From contig NZXX01000001.1 of the NCBI GenBank assembly GCA_002702065.1, forward strand, positions 1,302,001 through 1,366,000: a stretch of 64,000 nt of DNA. The letters run 5' to 3'. The notes under the pieces are model-generated. The model did no database searches, was not told the DNA's origin, and was given only the letters and a program-made list of their open reading frames with translations. This DNA is from Anaerolineaceae bacterium. Lineage in GTDB: Bacteria; Chloroflexota; Anaerolineae; Aggregatilineales; Phototrophicaceae. The translations under genes and the position numbers were made by a program. Of the stretch, positions 1-9,047 are shown piece by piece (positions within the stretch are counted from its first letter, which is position 1; each line of letters begins with the position of its first letter).

Positions 1-1
1 C

Positions 2-631
2 ACCGCAACAGCCAGCGCAACCCGCACCCCAACAACAACGTTGACTGCCACACGGACACCGACGCGGGCGCCATCTGCCACACTGCTACCGACGCATACA
101 CCAACCGATAGTATCTGTATCGCGCCATTTGGCTGGGTGATCTATCTGGTGGGCAGCGGTATCAGCCTGGATGCTCTGGCGCAGGCAACAAGTAGCACGG
201 CGGATGAACTGCTGGAAGGGAACTGCCTGCCAGCCGGAAGCACTATTCGCGCGGGGGACGTGATCTATGTTCCGCGTTTGCCCGTTGGCCTGGGTGGCGA
301 ACTGGGTTCAGGTTTGGTGGCTGAGGGTTGTACACATCCGGGGACAATTGTGACCAATCCGGTGCCGGGTGAGCGAGTCAGCGGGATGATCGCTATTCGG
401 GGGACGGCTTCCGTCGATAACTTCAGCTACTATCGCATTGAGGTGCGGCCCGATTCATCCGATGTATTCAGCTTTTATTCGCGCTCGTCCAGACCAGTAG
501 TCAATGGCTTGCTGGGTTCGGTCGACTCGCGGATTTTTGGAAGCGGCACCCACTGGATTCGCGTCAGCGTGGTCGACAATGCCGGTAACGTGAGTACGAC
601 TGCCTGCACGATTCCGGTCGTCATTGACTGA
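2..631 (+). CDS. LysM-like extracellular protein, 5' end cut by window
   Basis: The frame is open to the left edge, so this is the C-terminal part of a longer protein; an inner TTG at 41 is probably not the start. The first 35 or so residues are a Thr/Pro/Ala-rich linker of the kind that tethers wall-binding domains. After it comes a LysM-like segment: an ISLDALAQA helix, then a stretch ending in GDVIYVPRLP, which matches the usual closing strand of LysM. Two conserved-looking cysteines lie between. The C-terminal 100 residues (VPGERVSGMIAIRGTASV onward) read as an Ig-like beta sandwich. I infer a secreted or surface peptidoglycan-associated protein. The stop lies 61 bases before the start chosen for the LCP gene, so the two are probably co-transcribed. 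Confidence 0.6.
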   Translation, partial: TATASATRTPTTTLTATRTPTRAPSATLLPTHTPTDSICIAPFGWVIYLVGSGISLDALAQATSSTADELLEGNCLPAGSTIRAGDVIYVPRLPVGLGGELGSGLVAEGCTHPGTIVTNPVPGERVSGMIAIRGTASVDNFSYYRIEVRPDSSDVFSFYSRSSRPVVNGLLGSVDSRIFGSGTHWIRVSVVDNAGNVSTTACTIPVVID

Positions 632-692
632 CCGTAGAATAGATCAATCGTATCGGTTACACTTACTCCGTTATGGGTTGAACGGAGTGCAT

Positions 693-2375
693 ATGTCACA
701 AATTCGCCGCATATTGGGTTTACTGCTGTTTCGTCTTGTACCGCTGCTGCTGATTGTGGCAATCCTGTGGGTGGGTTATGGTTTGTTGCAGACCGTCGCT
801 CAGCGTGTGAGTGAACAGGTCGCTTATGAGGAGCGCCAACCGGGTTTTGCCCTGACTGCAACGGCGGTGGCGTCACCCCCTGCGACCGAAGCCGCAGCCC
901 GTGGTGGTTTTCGACTGATTGCGCAGCCATTCGTCGGCGAATCCATTGCTCAGTTTGCGACCAACACACCCGCCGGCCAGTCTGATGCGCCTGCGCAACC
1001 CCCTGCTTTTACAACCAATACACCGGCGGCAGCCGAACCAACCCCCGCTGAAATGGCAACCGAGCCCCCGCAGCAGCCGGCTGAGACGATTCCGGCTGAA
1101 GTGACTCCCCGGCCTCTGCCGACGGTGTTGTTCCTCGGTGATCCGGACCCCAATCAGGTCGATGTGACGGCCATCCCGCCGCGTGTCGAGCCGATTGACC
1201 GGCAGGGTTATGATCTGATGAATATCCTGCTGCTCGGTACCGATGAAGAACTGACCAATGACGGCTTCCGCCGAACCGATACGATGATTGTTGTATCGAT
1301 TAACCGGAGCACTGGGTCGGTGTCGATGTTGAGCCTGCCGCGTGATTTGTTTGTTTATATCCCGGCATGGGGGATGCAGCGGTTGAACCTGGCCTGGGCA
1401 CGCGGTGAAAACGGCGGCTGGAATGATGGCCCGTTCGAGCTGATCCGCCAGACGATCCTGTATAACTTTGGCATCAACGTCCATTATTACGCGCTGATCG
1501 ACCTGACCGGCTTCAAGGAGGCGATTGACCTGATTGGCGGGGTTGATGTTGCGGTCGATTGCGCTATTCAGAACCTGCCGTTGATCGGTGCCGAAGTCCC
1601 GGCGGCGGCCCGTCGAATCAACGAAGACGGGGATTATGTCCTCGATGTTGGCCAGTACACACTCAACGGTGCCGAAGCCTTATGGTATGCCCGTGCCCGC
1701 GATAATAGTTCGGACTTTGACCGGGGCCGCCGCCAGCAGCAGATTTTGCGCGCTGTGTGGCGCAAGGCGCTGGATAGCGGCCAGCTGACCAGCAACCCGG
1801 CCCAGATGCTGGAATTGTGGAATCTAGGTAGTCAGATCGTGGAGACCAACCTGCGCTTTGAGGATATTCTTGGCCTGGTCCCGATGGCCCTTAACCTGCA
1901 ACCGGGCTTGATCGAGAATTTCGCGCTGGTGCGCACCTATCACACCACCCCCTGGCAGCCACCCAGCGGTGAATTTGTTCAACTGCCGGTCAACGACACG
2001 CTGCGACCGCTGCTTCAGGATTTTTATCAGCCCCCGACAGACAACCAGATTCGGTTGGAAGGCGCCCATATTCGCGTCCATAACGGCACTGCCAACGCCA
2101 ATTGGGATCGTGTCGCTGCCGAACGTCTGGCCTGGGATGGCCTCAACGCAATAGCGGCAGGCAGTGCGGATAATGCGGACTATACCGACACCATCCTGAT
2201 TGACTATGAGGGTGGTTCCAAGGGCAGCAGTCGCAATGAAATCGCGCAGATTCTGAACGTACGGGCCGAGAATATTCGCATCGAACCCGACGCGAATCGG
2301 GAAGTCGACTTTGACGTGATTATCGGCAGCAATTACAACTCGTGTACGTTCAGTGTCCTGCCGGTTGAGGGCTAA
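693..2375 (+). CDS. LytR-CpsA-Psr (LCP) family protein with LytR_C tail
   Basis: LCP enzymes transfer lipid-linked glycopolymers onto peptidoglycan at the outer face of the membrane. The ATG at 693 is preferred over an upstream TTG at 624 because a GGAG lies just upstream and the protein then begins with a short basic stretch and a membrane segment (residues about 10-30). A Pro/Thr/Ala-rich spacer (about 45-160) follows. The LCP core begins at NILLLGTDE and contains RRTDTMIVVSIN, SLPRDLFVYIP and YARARDNSSDFDRGRRQQQI, with the Arg/Asp residues typical of the pyrophosphate-binding pocket. The last 120 residues, from IRVHNGTANANWDRVAAERL, match LytR_C. Total length is 560 aa. The gene converges with the next one and their ends overlap by 4 bases. 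Confidence 0.88.
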   Translation: MSQIRRILGLLLFRLVPLLLIVAILWVGYGLLQTVAQRVSEQVAYEERQPGFALTATAVASPPATEAAARGGFRLIAQPFVGESIAQFATNTPAGQSDAPAQPPAFTTNTPAAAEPTPAEMATEPPQQPAETIPAEVTPRPLPTVLFLGDPDPNQVDVTAIPPRVEPIDRQGYDLMNILLLGTDEELTNDGFRRTDTMIVVSINRSTGSVSMLSLPRDLFVYIPAWGMQRLNLAWARGENGGWNDGPFELIRQTILYNFGINVHYYALIDLTGFKEAIDLIGGVDVAVDCAIQNLPLIGAEVPAAARRINEDGDYVLDVGQYTLNGAEALWYARARDNSSDFDRGRRQQQILRAVWRKALDSGQLTSNPAQMLELWNLGSQIVETNLRFEDILGLVPMALNLQPGLIENFALVRTYHTTPWQPPSGEFVQLPVNDTLRPLLQDFYQPPTDNQIRLEGAHIRVHNGTANANWDRVAAERLAWDGLNAIAAGSADNADYTDTILIDYEGGSKGSSRNEIAQILNVRAENIRIEPDANREVDFDVIIGSNYNSCTFSVLPVEG

Positions 2376-3946
2376 TCACCCTGATTAAGCGGGTTATCCG
2401 CCAGCCGGATAAAGCGATAAACCGGTCCGTCGCCTTCCTCGATCACCTGCATGCTTTGCAGGGCGGCGATCACGGCGCGCGCTTCACCTGCGGAAAGGCC
2501 GAATATATCGCGCAGTGGGCCAATGCCGAGCCACCCCAGATAGGCTGCCAGCGTCATGGATTGGGCGATAAGCTTTTCATCATTTTCGCCAGATGACAAT
2601 ACCTGGGTGGCACGGGCCAGCACCCCTGCCCGTGTACGCGTTGGAAGCGGTCCGGTGGCTCGCTGGGGTGTCTCGGCTGTGCCCAGGCCGCTGCCTTCCA
2701 GTTCCGGCAGCAGATCGGTCAGGCCGGTACGTTCGCGGGCGCGCACTTCCTGAGATCGCTGTGTGGCGAGCTGGCGCCAGTAGCTGATCAGATTCTGCAA
2801 ATCATGTTCAGTTGAAACGCATAATTCGACCGGGACCACACTGGTCGACTGTTCCCGCGTGACAACAAAGGCGTCGATAAAACGCAGCGCACTGGCATGA
2901 AGGTGCCGCGCCTGATCGATGAGATCCTGGCTGGCGGCAGAGCGCATGATGACGCGATTTTCGATGACGTTATTGAGAAGATCGGGGATGTCGGCGGTTT
3001 GTTCAGCCAGAATCATCAGGTAGATGCCGACTCTCGGACCGTTGATGAGAATGTCGTACAGGGCAGGGGCCAGTTCATCCAGTGCAGATTGCCAGTCCGG
3101 GTCCGAAAGTGAGGATAAGACCAGCAGTATGCGCGGAAGCCGGGTCTCGCCTCGATTCGTCAGCACGTTGTTGTACTCATCAATCGAACGAAGCTGTGTT
3201 TCCGCCAGCCATTGGTGCCGGCGCTGGACTTCCTTCACCATACCATCGAGCAGTCGCTGACCATTTTCTGGCGTTTCCAACAGCTTGCCCAATGCGTGCG
3301 GTGTGTTGATGATCGGACTGAATGCCTTGCTGCTGCTGCCCAGCAGGGCCACACGCAGTTCGCCGGGCGTGTTCAGCATGATCAGTGACAACAGCATCCC
3401 ATTCACCAGATGTTTAGTGCCGTTTTGTGAACCAACGCCGAGCAGATGGCCTAGTTTGTTCAGGTCACGCACGATCACTTGCTGTTCCAGCGTCACGCCC
3501 ATAGCAACTGCCAGCGTGGAAGGATGGTGCTGAAAGGTATTGCTCAACAGGACCTGACGCAGCCGAATGGGCTGATGCTGGGGGACACGCAGCAAGATGC
3601 CCACCGTGTCGGGGTCATCCTGCACCTGTGCCATAAAGCCCAGCGTCCAGTCCTCGTGGTCCTGGGACAATTTGCCCAGATTGCGCCGAATATCCGCCGG
3701 GGCCACCGGCTTGCGACCGCGCCGTGACATTTCCGGTTTGGCGATATAGAGGACATGGGAAGGTGAGGGACGAATATCAACGATACGAATCGGGGTATCC
3801 AGGTCGGACAGGCTTTGCTGAATCGAATCGATTTGTTCGCGCAGTGCATCTTCGGGCAGCAGTGGCGTCGCGCCCTGAACCAGGATGTCGGCCATTGCGG
3901 GTGTTAACCAACCGGCATCATCTCGGCGGCTGAGCAATTGTGGCAT
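2372..3946 (-). CDS. FtsK/SpoIIIE-like protein with degenerate Walker A
   Basis: This 524-residue protein has the layout of an FtsK-type motor domain followed by a winged helix. A central stretch, LGHLLGVGSQNGTKHLVNGM, aligns with the FtsK P-loop region (normally GATGSGKS), but the last Ser/Thr is His. Later motifs are FtsK-like: RILLVLSSLSDPDW resembles the Walker B strand, and GPRVGIYLMILAEQT resembles the sensor strand. Residues about 455-515 (LAAYLGWLGIGPLRDIFGLS) look like the gamma winged helix. There is no N-terminal membrane part. It may be a non-hydrolysing paralogue of a DNA pump or an EssC-like coupling domain; the exact role is unknown. It starts at ATG 3946 and diverges from the lipoprotein gene. 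Confidence 0.6.
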   Translation of the reverse strand: MPQLLSRRDDAGWLTPAMADILVQGATPLLPEDALREQIDSIQQSLSDLDTPIRIVDIRPSPSHVLYIAKPEMSRRGRKPVAPADIRRNLGKLSQDHEDWTLGFMAQVQDDPDTVGILLRVPQHQPIRLRQVLLSNTFQHHPSTLAVAMGVTLEQQVIVRDLNKLGHLLGVGSQNGTKHLVNGMLLSLIMLNTPGELRVALLGSSSKAFSPIINTPHALGKLLETPENGQRLLDGMVKEVQRRHQWLAETQLRSIDEYNNVLTNRGETRLPRILLVLSSLSDPDWQSALDELAPALYDILINGPRVGIYLMILAEQTADIPDLLNNVIENRVIMRSAASQDLIDQARHLHASALRFIDAFVVTREQSTSVVPVELCVSTEHDLQNLISYWRQLATQRSQEVRARERTGLTDLLPELEGSGLGTAETPQRATGPLPTRTRAGVLARATQVLSSGENDEKLIAQSMTLAAYLGWLGIGPLRDIFGLSAGEARAVIAALQSMQVIEEGDGPVYRFIRLADNPLNQGD

Positions 3947-4055
3947 GATTGCTGTCCTTTTAAGGTTGTTAATTTGTAATCAATTTACCCTGATCCTAAT
4001 TTGCTTGCAACTGACTGCCATGCTACGCTTCAAAAGATTCTCAAGGAGTGTGCCT

Positions 4056-4559
4056 ATGCGCCATGTTATCCGGTATTGCTGGGTTGCGGTGATGCTCGTC
4101 GTGGGTGCCTGTGCGAGTGAGGGGGGCACACCGCTGCCGCCGCTGACTGTTTCGCCACCCCCGACGCCGAACTTTACCGGCGATTGTGCCTCCAGCCGGG
4201 ACCTGGCCGACTGGCTCCAGTATTCGACATTTTATGTCACCGATTTCGCGCGGGTCATGTCCGAAGCCGCTGCCAAAGGCAAGGGGGATATGTATAAAGA
4301 CGTTATTCTGATGGGGCGTATGCGGGCCGATTATGGGGGTATTGCCGCTCCGGACTGCGCCGAGGCGGCTCATACACTGCTTGTGAACGCCATGTCAGAA
4401 GCCGTCAGTAACTTTCAGGCCTACATCAATGGCGAAGCCGACAGTCTGGGTAACACGGTGGCACAGGTGTTGGGCCAGCTTGATGAAGTCAGCGCCATCC
4501 AGACTGACCTCAACACCCGGTTGGAGAACCAGCTGCAACAACAGCAGACTGGCTCATAA
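4056..4559 (+). CDS. Small lipoprotein, unknown function
   Basis: The ATG at 4056 follows a good AAGGAG at 4043-4048. An in-frame upstream ATG at 3885 would add 57 residues overlapping the divergent gene and is less likely. The 167-residue product has a lipoprotein signal peptide: basic start, hydrophobic VAVMLVV, then lipobox VGAC with Cys near position 20. A short Pro/Thr spacer (PLTVSPPPTPNF) and a helical domain with two further cysteines follow, ending in a Gln-rich helix (LENQLQQQQTGS). I do not recognise the family. It is probably anchored to the outer face of the membrane. It converges with the ABC importer operon, 6 bases apart. Confidence 0.7.
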   Translation: MRHVIRYCWVAVMLVVGACASEGGTPLPPLTVSPPPTPNFTGDCASSRDLADWLQYSTFYVTDFARVMSEAAAKGKGDMYKDVILMGRMRADYGGIAAPDCAEAAHTLLVNAMSEAVSNFQAYINGEADSLGNTVAQVLGQLDEVSAIQTDLNTRLENQLQQQQTGS

Positions 4560-4565
4560 ACCGTC

Positions 4566-5495
4566 TTACTTGTCAACTGCTGTCGGGTCAAACGCATCGC
4601 GAATGCCATCACCGATGACATACAGGCACAGCACCGTTGTGGTAATCAACATGCCGGGGATAATCACCAGATGCACGCCCTTGGTGAAGAACGTCTGTGC
4701 ATTCGTGAGCATATTGCCCCAGGTCGGAATCGGCGGTTTGACGCCCAACCCCAGGAAACTCAGCGCTGATTCCACCAGAATCAGGGTACCAATATCAATT
4801 GCCAGGGTAATCACGACAATTGACATCAGGTTCGGTACGATATGATGGAACATGATTCGCCAGGGCGAAGCACCCAGCGCTTTTGCGCTAATGATGAATT
4901 CGCGCTCTCGAATCGAAAGCGTTTCGCCGCGCACCAATCGTGTTGTTCCAGTCCAGCCGAGCAGGCCCAGTACGAGTACCAGGGTGGTCGGGCCGGGTGA
5001 CAGCACGGCAGAAACAATCAGCAGCAGGAACAGCGACGGTATCGAATTGAGTGTTGTGATAATCCAGTTAACGATGTCATCGACAACGCCGCCATAATAG
5101 CCGGTCATCACGCCCAGCAGGACACCAATACCGAGCGAGAGCAGGGCTGCCGGGATAGCAATCCAGAGCAGCGATACCTGCCCGGCATACAGCAGGCGCG
5201 CCAGATGATCTCTGCCCAGGTCATCCGTACCCAGAAGATGACCGGGTGAGTTGACGGGCTGAAACGCATTCGTGACATCCGTGCGTGTATAGGACACGCC
5301 CAATGCCTGTTCGATCAGTGGGGCGGCGAAGGCCAAGAGGGCGAGCGTCAGCAAGAACCCAATTGCAATCAACGTCAGACGATCTCGTCTGAGTCGACGC
5401 ATCGCCAACTGCATCAGGGACATGCCGTTGCTATCGTGCGGTTCCGGTGATATTTGAACGATGGTGGATTCGGGATCCTGGCTTCGAGTCAACAT
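4566..5495 (-). CDS. ABC transporter permease, DppC/OppC type
   Basis: This is the second membrane subunit of a family 5 peptide/nickel-type importer. The 309 residues begin with a cytosolic stretch, then a first membrane helix (LIAIGFLLTLALLAFAAPL), a periplasmic loop with the DppC hallmark HLLGTDDLGRDHLARLLYAG, and five further helices. The coupling helix for the ATPase is visible as EREFIISAKALGASPWRIMFHHIVPNL, cut here into EREFIISAKALGAS and HHIVPNLM. It starts 12 bases after the stop of the partner permease, so the two are co-transcribed and probably co-translated. No ATPase gene lies in this operon; it must be encoded elsewhere or shared. Confidence 0.93.
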   Translation of the reverse strand: MLTRSQDPESTIVQISPEPHDSNGMSLMQLAMRRLRRDRLTLIAIGFLLTLALLAFAAPLIEQALGVSYTRTDVTNAFQPVNSPGHLLGTDDLGRDHLARLLYAGQVSLLWIAIPAALLSLGIGVLLGVMTGYYGGVVDDIVNWIITTLNSIPSLFLLLIVSAVLSPGPTTLVLVLGLLGWTGTTRLVRGETLSIREREFIISAKALGASPWRIMFHHIVPNLMSIVVITLAIDIGTLILVESALSFLGLGVKPPIPTWGNMLTNAQTFFTKGVHLVIIPGMLITTTVLCLYVIGDGIRDAFDPTAVDK

Positions 5496-5507
5496 CGGTT
5501 CATCCTC

Positions 5508-6557
5508 CTAATTAAAGCGGATGCGTGGGTCAATAACGGCATACAGGATGTCGGACAAGATGAAACCGAGAATTGTCCCGATTGACGCGATAATCACGAC
5601 TGCCATCACCACTGGATAATCCTGCTGAAACACCGCATTCACGCTTAGCTGTCCGAGGCCAGGCCAGGAAAAAATTCGTTCTGTGATGGGGGCGCCACCC
5701 AGAAGCCCGGCAATCGCTGGACCAACAAACGTCGCAATCGGAATGAGGGCATTGCGTGCGCCGTGCCGGAACCAGATTGTCCGGGGCGATAAACCCTTCG
5801 CCTGTGCCGTGCGGACATAATCCTGATGGATGACATCCAGCATGGATGCCCGCATGAAGCGCGAGAAAACAGCGATACCGCCGGCGGCCAGCACCAGGGT
5901 CGGCAGGACAATCAGATGCAACCGGTTATAGACCGGTGGGCAGCCCGCTCGAATCTGTTCAGCCGTTTGTGGGGTGGGACATCGCCCGATTGAGTCGCCA
6001 AAATTCTGATTGAGGAACGGCCCCACAACGAGGATGAGCACCAGCCCCAGCCAGAAGCCGGGCACAGCATTGAGGATAACAGCGACGACACGGGACGCGT
6101 TGTCAAATAGATGCCCATGCCTGACCGCTGCGACAATACCTGTTCCAACACCGAGGAATACGCTGGTAAATAGGGCAGCAACCCCTAGCTCCAGCGTCGC
6201 GGGAATACGATCGGATATCAGGTCGATGACCGGGCGTTTCGAAAACAGCGAATAGCCAAAATCGCCCCGCAGGATACCTTTGCGCTGGCCCGGTTCATCA
6301 GCGATACCGTCGCCGTCCATATCGAACTGCTGCCAGTCATTGCCGATAAGCCAGCGGACATACTGAATCGGCCAGGGATCCGTTACACCAAGTCTTTGGG
6401 CCAGCAACTGCCGCTGCTGTGCGGTTACACGTGGGTCGCCAAGAAGGATTGATTCCGGGCCGCCGGGCGCTGCGGTCATGAGGAAATAGGATAAAAGGGT
6501 GATGCCAGCGAAGGCCGGGATGGCCTGAATGAGGCGGCGTAGTACATATTTGAGCAT
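5508..6557 (-). CDS. ABC transporter permease, DppB/OppB type
   Basis: First membrane subunit of the same importer, 349 residues. The start MLKYVLRRLIQAIPAFAG is the classic DppB opening. An extracytoplasmic loop carries a poorly conserved insert (QQFDMDGDGIADEPGQRKG) reminiscent of a Ca-binding loop. The EAA-type coupling loop DYVRTAQAKGLSPRTIWFRH is present, as is the end ILYAVIDPRIRF. It sits downstream of the solute-binding protein gene, separated by 132 bases containing a terminator-like hairpin, which suggests lower permease than binding-protein expression. The start follows GGAGAGA in the minus-strand leader. Confidence 0.93.
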   Translation of the reverse strand: MLKYVLRRLIQAIPAFAGITLLSYFLMTAAPGGPESILLGDPRVTAQQRQLLAQRLGVTDPWPIQYVRWLIGNDWQQFDMDGDGIADEPGQRKGILRGDFGYSLFSKRPVIDLISDRIPATLELGVAALFTSVFLGVGTGIVAAVRHGHLFDNASRVVAVILNAVPGFWLGLVLILVVGPFLNQNFGDSIGRCPTPQTAEQIRAGCPPVYNRLHLIVLPTLVLAAGGIAVFSRFMRASMLDVIHQDYVRTAQAKGLSPRTIWFRHGARNALIPIATFVGPAIAGLLGGAPITERIFSWPGLGQLSVNAVFQQDYPVVMAVVIIASIGTILGFILSDILYAVIDPRIRFN

Positions 6558-6625
6558 TGTGTGTTTCTCTCCTGAAAGTTATTGATCGTGCGACCAATAA
6601 TCGGTTTCAGGTCAATGGTCGAATA

Positions 6626-6660
6626 AGAAAACTCTGCCCCCTTGGGTAAGGAGGCAGAGA
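6626..6660 (-). terminator. Attenuator between binding protein and permeases
   Basis: Read on the minus strand, CTCTGCC(TCC) pairs with (GGG)GGCAGAG around a short loop and is followed by TTTTC. It lies directly downstream of the solute-binding protein stop. In binding-protein operons such a partial terminator usually sets excess of the soluble component over the membrane subunits. Confidence 0.72.
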
Positions 6661-6689
6661 TAAAGGTCACTTAGGCTCGTAACGACGAA

Positions 6690-8423
6690 TTACTGTGTCG
6701 TAACTGACCAGGCATCGATATTCCAGACCGGCTGCGCAGGCAGCGGGGTCCAGTTTTCGATGTTGGCCTGTGCCGCGTACATGCCGTCCTGGGCAAACAG
6801 CCAGATGTATGGCAGGTCCTGCTGAAGGATTTCTTCAATCTGGAAGTAGATTTCGGCACGTTCCTGCGGATCGCAACCGGGCAGGGTCAGCGCCTGACGC
6901 AGCAGGCTGTCCACTTCCGGATTGCTGTAGGAGGTGAAGTTGGAGCCTTCGCCAACGATATCGGAGAAGGTGGCGAAAAGCTGTTCCTGATCGGGATCAT
7001 CCGGGAAGCCCTCGCGCCAGCCACCGATAACGGCGTCGAACTGCTGGCCAAAGACGACCTCATCATAGAAGACGTTGAAATCGACGGTGGAGAAGTTCAC
7101 GCGAATGCCGATCTGGGAAAGCTGGTCCTGAACAAGCTGGCCGATCGCGGCGCGGCGGGTATTGCCTTCGTTGGTGGACAGGTCAAACTCGAAGGGTGTG
7201 CCATCTTCAGCGTACATGGCGCCATGGGCTTCGAGAATGCCATCACCATCTTCGTCACGCCAGCCGGCTTCGTCCAGCAGCGCCAGGGCAGCTTCGACGT
7301 CCATGCCAATCGGTTCGAGGTCCGGGTTGTGGCCCCATGACGACGGGATCTGACCGGAGGCCATGCGGGTGCCTTCGCCGAAAACGGCGCCCTGGATCAT
7401 CGCATCGATGTCGAGGGCCATCGCCAGTGCCTGACGCACGCGCGGGTCGCCGAACAGCGGATGATTACCCTGATCAATCGGGTTGCCATCTTCGTCAAGC
7501 GCATTCTGTGGATTATCCGGGTCAGCAAAATTCAGGGCGAGGTAGTCCCAGCTGTTGCCGGGGTATTCGTAAACCTGGACGGTGCCTTCATCAACAGCGG
7601 CACGAATGTCTGCCTTGCTGGCTTCCGGCACGCCTTCCAGATAGCTGATCTGGCCTTCGAGGAACTGCTGCACCTGCACGGTCTGGTCGGTGACCAGTTT
7701 CTGGTTGTAGACACCGGGGCTGACATAACCGAGTTCGGTGTCGCTGGCCGGGTAGGTTTCGCTGGCAATCAGGCTGACCTGTTCCGGCGTGTAGGCACCG
7801 AATTCAAAGGGGCCTGCGGTAACGGTCGGGTTCAGGTTGTAATCGGCATTCAGCAGTTCACCGGGGTTTTCCGGCAGGAAGTGCGACGGCAGCGGGTTCA
7901 GGGCTGCGCTGGCCAGAGCCGTGCAGTCGGCGACGCTGAATGTGACCTGAACGGTCTGATCGTCCAGTGCGACCATGCTCTCGATGGTGCCGCCATTGGC
8001 TGCGCCGATGAACGACAGGTCGGATTCATTGGCCGGGTCCATGATGGCATTAAAGGCATATTCAAAATCTTGTGCAGTAATCGGGGTTCCGTCTGTCCAG
8101 GTATAGTCGTCACGCAGGTTGACGGTGTAAACCAGACCATCTTCCGATACTTCCCAGTCGGTAGCAAGGCCACCGGGCTGATTTGGCTGAATGGTGGCGC
8201 TTTGGGGTTCGACACCAAAGAGACCAGGGAACAGCAAACCGACGAGACGGCTGCATGTGACATCCAGGCAAAAAGTGGGGTTGAGGGTATCCGCCCCGCT
8301 GGAGCCGAAGGTGCTGCCGGTAATCGTACCACCTTCACCCGTTTGGGCGACGGCGGGTACGGCGAGTGCGCTGGATAGCATAAGCACGCACCCTAACACT
8401 AGGATCCGAGATAAACGCTTCAT
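6690..8423 (-). CDS. ABC transporter solute-binding protein, family 5 (peptide/oligopeptide)
   Basis: A 577-residue extracytoplasmic receptor. The N terminus is a signal peptide: Lys/Arg, then ILVLGCVLMLSSALAVPAVA followed by QT. The SBP_bac_5 signature is spread over the chain: TLNPTFCLDV, YTVNLRDDYTWTDGTPITAQ (the family WxDGxPxTAxD motif), FEYAFNAIMDP, DPRVRQALAMALDID, LLDEAGWRDEDGDGILE and the closing DLPYIWLF. The substrate cannot be read from sequence; peptide is the default guess. ATG 8423 has AAGGAG upstream. It leads the operon with the two permeases. Confidence 0.92.
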   Translation of the reverse strand: MKRLSRILVLGCVLMLSSALAVPAVAQTGEGGTITGSTFGSSGADTLNPTFCLDVTCSRLVGLLFPGLFGVEPQSATIQPNQPGGLATDWEVSEDGLVYTVNLRDDYTWTDGTPITAQDFEYAFNAIMDPANESDLSFIGAANGGTIESMVALDDQTVQVTFSVADCTALASAALNPLPSHFLPENPGELLNADYNLNPTVTAGPFEFGAYTPEQVSLIASETYPASDTELGYVSPGVYNQKLVTDQTVQVQQFLEGQISYLEGVPEASKADIRAAVDEGTVQVYEYPGNSWDYLALNFADPDNPQNALDEDGNPIDQGNHPLFGDPRVRQALAMALDIDAMIQGAVFGEGTRMASGQIPSSWGHNPDLEPIGMDVEAALALLDEAGWRDEDGDGILEAHGAMYAEDGTPFEFDLSTNEGNTRRAAIGQLVQDQLSQIGIRVNFSTVDFNVFYDEVVFGQQFDAVIGGWREGFPDDPDQEQLFATFSDIVGEGSNFTSYSNPEVDSLLRQALTLPGCDPQERAEIYFQIEEILQQDLPYIWLFAQDGMYAAQANIENWTPLPAQPVWNIDAWSVTTQ

Positions 8424-8540
8424 ACTTTACTCCTTGTAATTTTTAGACATGCCGCACCATGCAGCAATATCCACTTACTCATGTTACCCGGCTGCATTGT
8501 GGCAGGTTCAAAAAATAGGCCTTGAAGGATTTTTTTGCAT

Positions 8541-8576
8541 AAGAAAAAGCCACTCCATTATTTAGAGTGGCTTTTC
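8541..8576 (-). terminator. Rho-independent terminator after tRNA-Pro
   Basis: The inverted repeat AAGCCACTC/GAGTGGCTT at 8547-8555 and 8565-8573 is followed on the minus strand by a T run. It begins 9 bases after the tRNA 3' end and so terminates the tRNA transcript. Confidence 0.8.
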
Positions 8577-8584
8577 TTCGGCAG

Positions 8585-8658
8585 TCGGGGCGCCCGGATT
8601 CGAACCGGGGGCCTCTTGCACCCCATGCAAGCGCGCTACCGGGCTGCGCCACGCCCCG
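8585..8658 (-). tRNA. tRNA-Pro (GGG)
   Basis: A 74-base cloverleaf is visible on the minus strand. The acceptor stem CGGGGCG pairs with CGCCCCG and the discriminator is A. The anticodon stem is CTTGC/GCAAG with loop ATGGGGT, giving U33 and anticodon GGG. The T-arm carries GGTTCGAATCC. CCA is not encoded and must be added. Confidence 0.95.
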
Positions 8659-8668
8659 AGATTGTTTA

Positions 8669-8697
8669 AGTATAGCCGACGCAAGGTTGCTCTGCAA
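8669..8697 (-). promoter_or_regulatory. Likely promoter of tRNA-Pro
   Basis: On the minus strand, -35 TTGCAG and -10 TATACT are separated by 17 bases. The -10 lies 10 bases upstream of the tRNA 5' end. Confidence 0.6.
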
Positions 8698-9047
8698 GAC
8701 TGAAGACAAGTTTGTCATGGTATTGTGTGAAAAGACGTTCGATCTGTTGCTTCTGATAACGTCGCCACCTATACTGAATAATGTAAAGTCGCTCACTCGT
8801 TCGTAAGTTTTGGCGCAATATATTTATGAATATGGTCTGAATAGCACCAACAGCCATTCCGACGCCCCCCAGATTTCAGGGGTGTTGGGTAACAACCGTC
8901 TTAATTTTATAGATATGATGTACTATAGAATTTATACATCTAATGATAATGTTTTGATTATTGCTGAAATTTGTAAAAAGAAGGTACACTAAAGCAAGTG
9001 CTTCGGCTGTTGAGAAGCATTTCTAGGACTTGGAAGAAGGTAGAGGT
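8698..9047. other. Intergenic, no gene seen
   Basis: An AT-rich stretch between the tRNA-Pro promoter and the next CDS. Short open frames are present but none has a ribosome site with coding-like composition. A weak promoter candidate (TTGCTG, 18 bases, TACACT at 8985-8990) lies before the gene at 9048. Confidence 0.5.

Noticed and set aside
475..1484. Long minus-strand frames opposite the LysM-like and LCP genes
   Set aside because: They are antisense shadows of clearly coding plus-strand genes; low-complexity Arg/Gly/Ser composition and no domain match.
7461..8378. 305-codon plus-strand frame opposite the solute-binding protein gene
   Set aside because: Mirror frame of a certain family 5 binding protein; composition follows its codon pattern and no independent ribosome site is present.
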